From Galaxea fascicularis (taxonomy: Eukaryota; Cnidaria; Anthozoa; Scleractinia; Euphylliidae): DNA of 64,000 nucleotides. Position 1 is the stretch's first letter. The number at the start of each line of letters is the position of its first letter. The position numbers were made by a program, and so were the translations under genes. The notes under the pieces were generated by a model. It ran no database searches, had not been told where the DNA came from, and was given only the letters and a program-made list of their open reading frames with translations. The DNA lies in the NCBI GenBank assembly GCA_948470475.1, contig OX419335.1, forward strand, positions 17,651,526 to 17,715,525. The letters are read 5' to 3'. Shown here in pieces: positions 11,320 to 21,113 of the stretch.

Positions 11320-13681
11320 CCGCTTCTAAGTGGCTGCTCCCCTTGATGCCAACAAGATGTCAACAACTTCCTTTGAAAAACCTGTTTCTTCATAACGATC
11401 CCTGATAAGGGCCAAACTGCTAGATGTAGTGACTGCCACAGGGGGTGGCGAGCTGTAGGCTGAAAAGGTAGGAACAGCAGAGATGGAAGCTGGGGTAGTA
11501 GTAGAGGTTGATCCACAAGCATTTGAAGTAACGCTGGGAACCATGGTTGACCAGACCAGTTGGGTGCAATTAGGAGAACCGTGGCTTGGTCCTCCCTTAT
11601 CTTCCTTAGGATTCGAGGAAGAAGGACCACTGGAGGGTGTATCAGAGAACTCCATTGGCTCCAATCCTGAAGAAACGCATCCACTGCCAGAGCCCCGGGT
11701 ACCTCGAGACGTACCTGGGCACTTGATGAGTCAAACGAGACGCAAAGAGGTCCACTTCTGGTGTGTAGAATCTCTGGCATATTGACTGAAATATTCCCCT
11801 GTTCAGGGTCCACTCGGTTCTGCTCTCTAGCTGCCGCGAGGCTGAGTCTGCTGCTCCATTCTGAATCCCTGGAACATGCTGTGCTGTCAGGGACACTCCC
11901 GCTTCCAGGGCAACTGCCCACAGTTCTAAGGCCTGATTCGTCAGAGCAGGGGAGTGTGTCCCCCCCCCCCCTCTTGTTGATGTTTGCCACTGCAGTCGTG
12001 TTGTCGGTCCGTAAGTGGACATGTTTGGGTACAGGTCGCTGATGTCGGAATAGTACTTCCAAGGCTAACGTGGCAGCCGGAATTCCAACTAATTGATGTG
12101 CGCATTCGCCGCCTCGACACTCCAGTGACCTCCAATAGATATTCCCTGGTAAGCTGCCCCCCAGCCTTTCTTGGAAGCATCGGTCCAAATGGTAGCATCG
12201 ATCGGGGGGTGTCGGACAGGACAGCCGTTCAGATGGACACTCTGCGAGACCCACCACTCCAAGTCGTCTAAGGCCGGATGGGATAAGGGAATCACTACGT
12301 CCCTGCCATGGCCATACTGAGTCACTGCATGTAGGTGTAAACGTTGAAGACCTCTGTAATGAAGTGGGGCAAGCATTATCCCGGTCTGAGAAGCATGACT
12401 CATGCGTCCAATCAGAGTAGACAGGGTCCTCGGGGAGCCACTCCTTTGAGCAAGGAGAAGCTGACAGGTGGACACAATGCTGTCTAGCTTTGGCTGAGGA
12501 AGAGAGAGTGTCATGATTGATGAGTCCAATTGGGCCCCTAGAAAGACCATACACTGGCATGGGGTGACTGAGCATTTCTCTATCTTGAGCAGGAAGCCCA
12601 GCTTTTCCAGGAAATCTATCACCGGCACAAACAACTGTTTCAGCACCCTGCTCTGTTGATGAAGTAACAACATGTCGTCGATGTAAATCACAATCCAGAT
12701 TACCAGCGACCTCAACTCGGCCAACACTGGTTTCAGAGTTTTTGTGAAGGCTCGAGGAGCAGATGATAGGCCAAAGGGAAGACACTGGAACTCGTAAGTT
12801 CTGTTCTGATACACAAACCTCAGGTACTTTCTGTGGGAGGAGTGAATTGGTATTGCATAATATGCATCCTTGAGGTCCAGTTTCATCATCCAGTCCCCTG
12901 GTTGTACTAGGGGCTGCACAACTTGCAATCCCTCCATTTTGAAGGACTCCTTTACGAGGAAAGGATTCAGAGCCCGAAGGTTGATAACTGGACGAAACTC
13001 GCCATTTTCTTTTTGGACCAGAAAAAGAGTTGATGTGAACTGGTTGTCCTGTGGTTGGACCTCCTTTATCGCTCCTTTTGCTAGTAAATTTGCAATTGCC
13101 AGATCCATATGTTGGGCCTCGGCATGCCATCGGGTCCGGGTAACTTCCATGCGCCACTGCCTGGGGTGGCTGTGAAAAGGGATCTTATAGCCCTGAATTG
13201 TCTGTAAGGTCCATGTATCCTGTGTTATTTTCTTCCAACTTTGAAGAAAAAATTGTAAATGAGTGGCTGATTGGTTGTTGGGTGGAATGAATGTTTCGAG
13301 GACAGGAAGCGGATGGTCAGCTGGAGTTTGTTCGGACCCCAGAGGGCTGTGACGAGGAGTCTTCTGCTTTACTACGCTTGGAGGGATGGTGGCTGAATTT
13401 TGAGCCAAATCCCAATTTCCGTTTTCCTCCATTTCTGCTGTTATCATTGGGGGAGAAACCGGAACGAAAGGACTGATCCCTTCTGTAGGATTGCTTAAAT
13501 TGACGCTTGGCAGGTGGAGTGCTGACAAGTTTACTGTGAGTAGAACTATGGTCGTGCTCGCTCTTGATCTTGGCATGAAATTTCTCCGGGAAGAGGTGTT
13601 TATCTGCAGAGATCCCTTCCCGAAGGGTACGTTTCCCCACTTCAGTAAGAAACTCTGAAAATCGCTTTTGCCTCCAGACAT
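11320..13681 (-). pseudogene. DIRS reverse transcriptase and RNase H, frameshifted
   Basis: The frame from 13681 to 12089 (530 codons) has the RT palm motifs LDLKDAYYAIPI (residues 268-279), LPFGLSSAPRAF (301-312) and YIDD (333-336), followed by the RNase H start WTDASKKGWGAA (from residue 499). The RNase H continues in a second frame (HLRTDNTTAVANINKRGG), then, after a C-run near 11960-11972, in a third (HVPGIQNGAADSASRQ, VDLFASRLTHQVP). So there are two indels, near 12090 and at the C-run. The distal part to about 11320 is the conserved DIRS tail with APNWSGQPWFPALLQMLVD. It overlaps the Gag frame by about 365 bp, as is usual for this family. Confidence 0.9.
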
Positions 13682-14315
13682 TTAGCCTGAAGTTGGTATT
13701 TCCAAGTAGGGCAAGAGCATCTTCCAATAAATCCTTTATTGCATCAGGGTCAATGTCTGCACTCTCATTCTCTCCGCCTACATCATCAAGGGCTGAGAGG
13801 GCTGCTAGAATTGGGCGTGCAACCACTAGAAAGGAGGACTGGCGTTCAGCAAGCCCATCATCAATAGAAAACAGGTCTTTGGTTTTCGTGTAACCGTGCC
13901 GTTTCTTAATATCTTCTTTCATCCCAGCCTCCATGGTAGGGGCCACCATCTGAGGATAAGAAGTAGTCAGCTCTTTCCACTTCTCCTTTGTTAAGGCCCT
14001 AGAGAAGGCCTTGGTAGTAAACGCCAACAGGTCTTGGGAGATAGTCTTCTCCTGCTCATTGCTATAAAAACGGTCGCCACGGGAACAAGAATGCGCAGCT
14101 TCAGTTGAATTTTTCATAGCAACATCATCCTCTTTCGGGTTGGTTTGACCCGGCAATGTTGGCGAGGCGAAGAGGCCTCTTAAGACTGCTGGCATTGTTT
14201 TTGCAACAGCCTCCGCCACTACCTTCTCAATATTTGCACGTTCTTTGCCGCTGCCCGCCAATTGGATCGGGCCAGACGGTGAGTTGTCAGCCTTAGGACA
14301 ACAGAAGGCGGTCAA
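13317..14315 (-). CDS. DIRS Gag-like protein
   Basis: An open frame of 332 codons lies upstream of and overlapping the RT frame. The middle is alpha-helical and acidic (NESADIDPDAIKDLLEDALA), and the C-terminus is basic and Ser/Arg-rich (SKRSKAEDSSSQPSG). No zinc knuckle is present, as is common in DIRS Gag proteins. Its role would be to package the element RNA. Assignment rests mostly on position and composition; the start codon is the first in frame. Confidence 0.7.
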   Translation of the reverse strand: MTAFCCPKADNSPSGPIQLAGSGKERANIEKVVAEAVAKTMPAVLRGLFASPTLPGQTNPKEDDVAMKNSTEAAHSCSRGDRFYSNEQEKTISQDLLAFTTKAFSRALTKEKWKELTTSYPQMVAPTMEAGMKEDIKKRHGYTKTKDLFSIDDGLAERQSSFLVVARPILAALSALDDVGGENESADIDPDAIKDLLEDALALLGNTNFRLNVWRQKRFSEFLTEVGKRTLREGISADKHLFPEKFHAKIKSEHDHSSTHSKLVSTPPAKRQFKQSYRRDQSFRSGFSPNDNSRNGGKRKLGFGSKFSHHPSKRSKAEDSSSQPSGVRTNSS

Positions 14316-14482
14316 TGACTCGTACCTTCGATCGTAAACATCCCCTGTAATTCTAAAGGTGAAACGGCAAACTCACAACGCAACCGAAAATACTTACATT
14401 ACTCGATGTGTTTTCTGTCATTCTCGACGGTATGAGCGCAGAAAGTAGGAGAAAAAACGCTAAAAGTACAGAAAGGGATAAA

Positions 14483-15045
14483 CAACGTGGTCGGCTACCC
14501 TGCTAGCAGAGGTTTCTTTCTGGCTATTCTTTTAGCATGTACGAATCGTTCGCGTCTCTTGTATTTTGCGTGGTCGGCTTGTTTACTTCCCCGAGAGAAA
14601 CCTCTGTCACGAGCCGCTTACATTTGCCGTTGAGCATGCGCTTTAGATACCTACAAATTCTTGGAGGTAGATCACGTGACAAACAGGTTAAAAACCGGTT
14701 TAAACGAGTTTGTCGACTCATGCGCATCTACTTTTTACTGATTTACTGTACAAGATGAGCCTGCGTGAAGTCGAAAGATGGCTGCCAAAGGTCTTTCTCG
14801 TTTGTGTTTCAACGAAGCAGTCCAGAAGGCTTTAAAAGCTCTTGCGAATTGTGCGATCGAGTCTCTAACTCCTTATCAGTCGAAAGCGTTATATTCTGTT
14901 TTGAATAACGGCAAATGTAAGCGGCTCGTGGCAGAGGTTTCTCTCGGGGAAGTAAACAAGCCGACCACAAAATACAAGAGACGCGAACGATTCGTACATG
15001 CTAAAAGAGTAGCCAGAAAGAAACCTCTGCTAGTAGGGTATGGTC
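14483..15045. mobile_element. hairpin element inside DIRS, about 145-bp arms
   Basis: 14483-14635 and 14906-15045 are inverted copies (AGAGGTTTCTCTCGGGGAAG in the right arm and its complement in the left). The 270-bp centre contains the helicase-like fragment at 14778. Non-autonomous. Confidence 0.75.
14778..14912 (+). pseudogene. fragment resembling RecQ-type helicase N-terminus
   Basis: The frame starting MAAKGLSRLCFNEAVQKALK reads on to IESLTPYQSKALYSVLNNGK. This resembles the segment before Walker A in RecQ-like helicases, where a conserved Gln (the Q motif) precedes ALxxVLxGKD. Walker A itself is absent: at NGK the sequence switches into the inverted arm. Best read as a captured and truncated helicase start; the similarity is by eye and short. 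Confidence 0.4.
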
Positions 15046-15180
15046 GGCCGAACGAGCCACGAAACGAAGAGGAAGGGCGCATGCGCTTCGATTTCTTTTA
15101 TATTGTGGTTCCTAGGCCGCGCGCCGCGCTACATTGCACCAGTATTGCGACTATCAGTCGGAGAGAGGTGAAGGAGAACT

Positions 15181-15475
15181 GAGGTTTCACAAGTCAGGGT
15201 CAAGTCAGTATTCCTTACACACATAAAGATAAAGTCGAACCGGGAATGGCTAAGTGTCCGCTTTCAGAATACACATTAAACAAGGAAGACGCCATTTTAT
15301 ATGCATATTAATCTCTTAATATAGTTTATGCACAAAGGCGTCTGCAAAATCACTAACTCGGTTAAGAAACGACAACAAAGGAAAACATTGTACAAAACAG
15401 ACCAACAAACAACAACGCTCGCGCCCTACCATCTTACGAATCGCAGGGTGCGATCGTTAGATGGCTGGAAAAAGC
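15181..15475. other. no recognisable gene
   Basis: Spacer between the DIRS right end and the next transposon; nothing recognised. Confidence 0.4.
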
Positions 15476-17993
15476 AGGGTGTCTCAAAAACGAAGACCTA
15501 AGACCTAAGACCCCCTTCAAATCTCAAAAACTAAGACCTAAGACCCCCTTCGAATCTCAAAAACTAAGACCTAAGACCCCCTCCGAATCTCAAAAACTAA
15601 GATTTAAGACCCCCTCTGAATCTCAAAAACTAAGACCTAAGTTAACAAATCGAATGTGGTTTAGCGTTGTCTGTACTCTTATCGACAACGATATTCGTCA
15701 TCACAGAGGTCAAAATGTTGTCGACTCACGAGGCGCAGCCGAGTTCACAAATAGTCAAACGCCAACGTTCGTTCGTTCACGCCACATGATGTTCATCTCG
15801 GGCCATGCTAACAAGCAAAGCATATCAAGTTACAACTCAAGACCATCTGTAAAACAGTTGAAGAACTGCTCCGACTTCCACTCAAATGCTCTAGTTAGTA
15901 AAGAAGCGAGTTCAGCAGTTGTTCATGTTCCAGTGACGCCAGCTTCGAGTTCGATTTCGTGCTCTGCCTCAAACTCCGGTGCTTTGGCCTTCCCAAATGG
16001 CTTCTTCCATGGCTGCACCATTGCAAATGCCAATGTGTATGTTTTGCCGTAAATTCATTATAATCCTGCTTGAATTTTTGCAGTAACTGAACTGTTGAAG
16101 TTGTTCGAAACTTGCAGTTTCCTGATGGTCGCTTCGCTGGATTCAGATCTTGTGGTAGCTTTTTATTGTTGTAATTGTAATAGCCAATCAGAAACGCTCA
16201 TTTTGGGGAATAAACCAAAAATTTGTTGTGGACTCACTCGGCTGCGCCTCGTGAGTCCACAACATTTTGACCGCTGTGATGACGCATACTCGTTGTCGAT
16301 AAGAGTACAGACAACGCTAAACCACATTCGATTTGTTAACCTAGGTCTTAGTTTTTGAGATTCGGAGGGGGTCTTAGGCCCGGTTCAGACGCCGTACTTC
16401 AGTCGAGCCGAATCAAATTCAATGATAAGGCCGACCTAAATAATTAATCCCGGCTGAATTGATTCAGACGCCTAACTTTATTCGGCCGAAAATAATTCAC
16501 TGAAGAAAATTAAGATTCGGTCAACAAATTAGCATACAGTTGTTAACATGGCGCACGCCGAGATCTGCAAACAAGAGCCTTTCTTCGGCTTAAAATGCTA
16601 GAAAACAGTGCAAAAAGAAGAATGATGCAAACCATCTCAGGGCTTGAAATAATTTCCCGGCTAGCGCCGGTCAAGTTGTCCGGTCAAGTCTGTCTTTGCT
16701 CGCTTTATGTTCAAGGAAATCGCGATCATACACAACATGAATTTCAAAACAGAGTAGACCGTTTTGAGCTGTCAGGTTTAGTATATATATTACAGTTTAA
16801 AATTTACTAGGGATTTCACTTCGAGAACGCGGTCAACGGTCGTCATGCTTCTGTGAGTTCTCTTTTCACGCATGAAATGTCATTTTACAGCCAATCATAA
16901 GCGCCGTTATACTGAAAAATACGTTAACATAATTTATGCATTTAGTTCGGCCCATGTGAAGTACGGCGTCTGAATCAAAGCCGGTCCACAGCCGTTCTTC
17001 CCGGCTGAGCCAGGCGGGATTAATTGACTCAGCCGATCTAAATTAAATCAGCCGTTCCCAATTGATTCAGACGCCGTTCTTCACATGAACTTAAAGACGC
17101 ATGACGGACCAATATGCTTTGCGCGCGTTAAGTCAAATCGCCATATTTTTTGTGAGTCGAAAAGTCAAGTGAAGACCGTTGAATCCACAGCAATCCGCTT
17201 CCATCCGGCTTTTATTGTGCTTGATTTTACGTTTCGTTGCCCAGAGGATTTCACTATTTCACTTGTGTGTTGATTTAAATAATTTTTTTGGAATTGCAAT
17301 ATCTGTAGAGTGAATATGATGAACTCCTAGAAAGCTCTGATCGTTTAGCATTTTGAAGGCCGTACCTTCACGTAAGTGGAGGCCACGTTTATCTGGTTGT
17401 GCCCATTATATCATGGTACGATCATCTGTGTTTGAACTATGGCATGAGAGGAAAATTACTCTTGGGTTATCGGGAGCAACGAACTGCCTTTGCTGAGTAT
17501 CTACTGCATAGAATTCGATGGTTTGTTTATTTCTTATAGCTTTGTTACAATGCTTATGTATCACAGCTTTGTTCATTTTAACAGCCCGTGTGAACGAGAT
17601 GGAAGGCAGGGAACATTTGGAGTTACCGAAAATTTTTCTCAAACCTCTTCAATCTCGACGGCTTCGTCTTCCTTCTTCTCGTTATCCGCTACTATTGAGC
17701 CATCTTTCGCCTGAATTTCTCTCCTCCAGAGAGTTTTCCAATAAAGACAGTGATGAACTCATATTGTGCTCTGATCAACCGACAAGCACGCGAAATATTC
17801 AAACTTCGGCGACCGCATCACACAATGGCGCCTCCTCCTTGTGTTTGTCAAAACAATAATAGACGCGCGCATAGCATATTGGTCCGTCATGGGTCTTAAA
17901 TTCGTTGAATTCGATTCGGCTCGGCTGAAGTACGGCGTCTGAACCGGGCCTTAGATCTTAGGTCTTAGGTCTTAGTTTCTGAGACACCCGGAA
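15476..17993. mobile_element. foldback-type element with 33-bp repeats in its end
   Basis: Left end GGGTGTCTCAAAAAC and right end GTTTCTGAGACACCC are inverted. The left arm holds four tandem 33-bp units (AATCTCAAAAACTAAGACCT plus ACCCCCT) at about 15515-15650. It continues to 15740 with sequence mirrored at 16206-16376 (GTTGTCTGTACTCTTATCGA and complement). The right arm is cut by the younger element at 16378-17952. Short open frames inside are not recognised. The element at 51460-52530 has related termini. Confidence 0.75.
16378..17952. mobile_element. PIF/Harbinger-like non-autonomous element
   Basis: Inverted ends GGCCCGGTTCAGACGCCGTA are flanked by TTA on both sides, the usual Harbinger duplication. 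A second internal copy of the end lies at about 16960-17090. Small open frames inside (for example 17406-17642 minus) do not resemble transposase. It interrupts the right arm of the element at 15476. Confidence 0.75.
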
Positions 17994-19431
17994 AAAGCAT
18001 ACTACAGAACACTGTTGATCACAAAGTGGGAATCGATACAAACCTCAATTTTTCCGGTGACTTAATGATTTGCTAAGTAATCGCTTAATAATTAAGGATG
18101 AAAATTAACGAAAGAAGTCTTACCCCGGGGAGTCTTATACAACGTTTCGATGTCACCATGATATCATTTTCAAGCGACGAAATAGAATTTTAAACCTGAC
18201 TAATATATACATGTACGGTGTGAGGTGATATAATTAATATATTCAGTGTTCTATTAGCAGTATGTTTGCATGTAAAACTAGTGTTGTCAAGCTGAAAGCT
18301 ACTCATTGAGCACTAAGGCCACGTGGTAGTGGGCAATACTCCTAGACACGTTAATTTGTGAGGTACTCTTGTTGAAAGAAATAGTTTTGTGCGGATAGAG
18401 TCCCATTGCTTGTTCAGGCTTGGCTTCTGTTTTTATGAACAACATATTAAAAATAAAGCAATCTAGTTTTCCGTTGAATTTCTCAGTTAAGGACGGAAAA
18501 GTTTGACAAGATCGCCAATGCTTTTAATACCGTGGCCATTTTCTGAATGCTTGTCGATTGCCAGAAAATGGTGTTCGTCAGCTTTGCGTTGGTGCAAATG
18601 CCAGCAAGCGCTGTAACCGACACACTATGCATCGCACAGATTAAGTTGACAATTGTAAACCGCGCATCATTGGTTAATTCAATAGAGGTGTTTGGGTTTT
18701 TGCGGCTTCTGAGTATTGCGGGATACAGAGTGTAATCAATACTTGGGTCAGATAGTACATGTAGTTCTGTAATTACATCCGCCGATTTTTTATCTCGATC
18801 TTGAAATGGCAATGCCACTCAATAAATATTATTTTCGTTGGCGGGTAATTGGGCTGGTGCATGGGGATCTCCCGACATCACTAAGGTGGCATAGTAAGAG
18901 ATGATAGAGGCTGTCGGGGAACTTGAGGTTCGTAAGTATCAACTTAAGGCGATCACATTTAGTTGTTAACAATTCCCATGTGGATGACAGGCGGAAAGCG
19001 CAGTTCTCTATGGTCTTGATAAAGGCTTTGGTGATGGAGCAGTGGGCCAGTATTTGTTGGCTTCTGATAAACACTATTTTCCAGGTTGCAGTCTTTATTA
19101 TAAAGTACTTCCATACCGACAAAAGACCAGTTTCGTTAATTTATACCCTTTAAGCCTTATCTAAATTTAATTGAACTCGAACCTCTTAATTGACTTCCCA
19201 ACTGACTTTTTAATAAAGGGTGACCGCTTAATACAGGTTCCAATGTTTTTCTTTATTTTTACTATCAAGCAATATTTGTCGTTATGAACAGTCTCTCTGC
19301 AGGGTTTAGACTAGCTCGCTTATGAAGGCGAAATTCTGCAGAAGATGAAGTTTTTTTCCTATTTTACAGCTTTCCAAATTTTCCACTGGGAAAACGAAAC
19401 GGATGCTGGCATGACCCTGTTCGGTAGTTCT
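17994..19431. other. unassigned stretch with two minus-strand frames
   Basis: Two adjacent minus-strand open frames, 19122-18829 (97 codons) and 18818-18483 (111 codons), are separated by a stop and have protein-like composition (for example ICAMHSVSVTALAGICTNAK). I do not recognise a family. They could be one decayed gene fragment. Confidence 0.3.
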
Positions 19432-19565
19432 TAAGCCTGGTTCACCGTGTGACGCAAATGCAAACGTAAAGCCCCGTACAAATGGTAATGATAGTTGAAG
19501 ATAGTCGATGATAGTTTTAACTATCACGCACGTTTGAACACGAACTATCATGCACTATCATCGAT

Positions 19566-19761
19566 TAGTATCACCCAACTAGTGGACTAATGTAAATCCT
19601 GAATTTAATTGGCTTCGCTACTAGAGGACTATTAGTAATAGTCCTCGAGTAGCAATCGAGCGTGACGCTTTCTTTCGTTTTATTCCCAAATAAAGATTTC
19701 TTCAGCTTGCATTTGCTAACTTTATTATTGCCTTTTCTGTCCGACTAGTTGGGTGATACTA
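19566..19761. mobile_element. 196-bp MITE, TA duplication
   Basis: Perfect 18-bp inverted ends TAGTATCACCCAACTAGT and ACTAGTTGGGTGATACTA. Taken as TA plus GTATCACCC, this is the layout of Tc1/mariner-type MITEs. Non-coding. Confidence 0.8.
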
Positions 19762-20012
19762 AAAGAATTAAACCCTTCGCCCTCAAGGGCCACGGGTCAA
19801 TAGCCCATTTGCCCCATGGGCTATCGACCCGTAGCCCTTGCGGGCTATGAGTCTAATTGTTAACTATCAACTATCGTACAGTTTGGACATGTTTGAATTC
19901 GACATGATAGTTGATAGTTTTTGCCGTTTGAACAAACGGATGATAGTGTACGATAGTTTTTCGGCTAGCGGTAATGCCAAAAACGGGCTCAAACTGAAAT
20001 GGAAGTGGTAAA

Positions 20013-20132
20013 GTGGCTGCCGCGGTGCCATCGTCCGGGGAGGAACAAAGTCATAATTCTGACGACAGTGATGCTGAAAGCGAGAAAGAGAGAAAAGCGA
20101 AAAAATCTAGAAAATCAGGCCAAGACAAGTAG
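20013..20132 (+). pseudogene. captured acidic-then-basic coding fragment
   Basis: One frame reads VAAAVPSSGEEQSHNSDDSD, then AESEKERKAKKSRKSGQDK and a stop. The bias looks like a nuclear-protein tail rather than random DNA. It lies inside the TAA-flanked MITE and may be a remnant of its parent's protein or of a host exon. Too short to identify. Confidence 0.3.
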
Positions 20133-20319
20133 AGTGGTAGTTTGATATACAAACTTATAGATGAGTACGAGGCCCGTCAATGTTTTTGGAACATTTTTTG
20201 CGATGACTACCATAATTGGATATAACTGGAAAAGTGAAGAAAGAACTATATATTTGGACATGGTTTGATGCTACTCTGGTTGCAAATTGATGAATGTAAC
20301 TTAAAAAGTTACAATTCAC

Positions 20320-20359
20320 GACCCAACGTTTCGACACTCCTGTCTAGTGTCTTCATCTG
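20320..20359 (-). ncRNA. hammerhead-like core, mutated copy
   Basis: On the minus strand: CAGATGA, then a perfect 6-bp stem (GACACT, 7-nt loop, AGTGTC), then GAAAC and GTC. The second core base is A instead of U (consensus CUGAUGA), which should abolish cleavage. Confidence 0.5.
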
Positions 20360-20428
20360 GGGTGATCTAGTGTTGCAAAAAAGGACCCTTTTATACGCTT
20401 ACTAATTAACGACCTTTTGTTTTGATGA

Positions 20429-20852
20429 GTGGTGAAACAGAGAATTAACTCTGCAGTGTAAATTAAAGTGCTAGAGAAACCCATGAAAAACCCACTGGGC
20501 GTTAGCCCTAGTAAAGGGTATCAGGGAACCACACGAGGCAAAGAAAAAATTCTTATGACCTCGGTGGGAATCGAACCCACGACCTCCGGATTAGATCTAC
20601 CGTTGCTCTGCCGACTAAGCTACGAGGTCGGACAGAGAAAGTCGGGGACGATTAAGGTGGTGAATCGCGGCGAAGAGAAAGTAAAGGTACATATATATGT
20701 TGTGCCGCGTAGCACTATAAACACAAGTGGTGAAACAGAGAATTAACTCTGCAGTGTAAATTAAAGTGCTAGAGAAACCCATGAAAAACCCACTGGGCGT
20801 TAGCCCTAGTAAAGGGTATCAGGGAACCACACGAGGCAAAGAAAAAATTCTT
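20429..20852 (-). repeat. SINE with duplicated 125-bp body
   Basis: The same 125-bp body occurs at 20429-20553 and 20727-20852 in direct orientation, and again in reverse at 62541-62682. Its core includes GGGCGTTAGCCCTAGTAAAG. A tRNA-like head lies between the two copies here. The body contains CCACACGAGGCAAAGAAAAAA. Confidence 0.7.
20557..20629 (-). repeat. tRNA-derived SINE head
   Basis: On the minus strand the 7-bp acceptor stem (GACCTCG/CGAGGTC) and T stem (GTGGG/CCCAC) pair perfectly, and A box TAGCTTAGTCGG and B box GGTTCGATTCC are intact. The anticodon arm (CGGTAGATCTAATCCGG) does not pair, so no functional anticodon can be assigned (TCT by position). This is a tRNA relic able in principle to drive pol III, not a tRNA gene. 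Confidence 0.75.
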
Positions 20853-21073
20853 TTGGAATGGCCAGTAGCGTGGGATAATTCCAAAATTATCACCACTAAA
20901 TGGCGGTACCATCGACGGCTTTGTTTAAAGGTTGGCACATCAACTCCGCCCACGCTCCTTTAAACCGTGACGATGGTGGCCTTTTACCTGACACCTATTT
21001 ACACCTCATCAAAACAAAAGGTCGTTAATTAGTAAGCGTATAAAAGGGTCCTTTTCGCAACACTAGATCACCC

Positions 21074-21113
21074 CTGATGAAGACACTAGACAGGAGCGTC
21101 GAAACGTTGGGTC
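21074..21113 (+). ncRNA. hammerhead ribozyme-like motif
   Basis: CTGATGA (21074-21080), stem II GACACT/AGCGTC with one mismatch, GAAAC (21101-21105), a very short stem III and GTC (21111-21113) fit a minimal type I hammerhead. Stem I would pair TCAC upstream (about 21068-21071) with GTGA downstream (21114-21117), leaving two unpaired C residues. This matches the minimal hammerheads of Penelope-like elements and retrozymes. Activity is not proven. Confidence 0.55.

Larger units (their letters stand above)
9968..15180 (-). mobile_element. DIRS-like tyrosine-recombinase retrotransposon
   Basis: Read on the minus strand, the order is Gag-like, RT/RNase H, then tyrosine recombinase, which defines DIRS elements. 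There is no integrase or protease. The ends are complementary rather than LTR-like: 15132-15178 is the reverse complement of about 10253-10292, and 9968-10053 is the reverse complement of 10170-10252. A GCGCATGCGCTTCGATTTC block occurs in the same orientation at about 10143 and 15078. Gag is open, but the RT/RNase H and recombinase frames each contain single-base-type shifts, so this copy is probably inactive. A hairpin insertion at 14483-15045 lies between the Gag start and the right end. Confidence 0.9.

Noticed and set aside
11313..13157. 614-codon minus-strand frame as a separate large protein
   Set aside because: Most of it is an alternative frame of the DIRS RT; only its RNase H and tail parts carry real motifs, so it was merged with the RT entry.
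20557..20629. Genuine tRNA gene
   Set aside because: Acceptor and T stems pair, but the anticodon stem does not and the sequence is embedded in a repeat.
20468..20746. 92-codon frame reading VGIEPTTSGL
   Set aside because: It is the translated reverse complement of a tRNA-like SINE head; such frames are frequent false gene calls.
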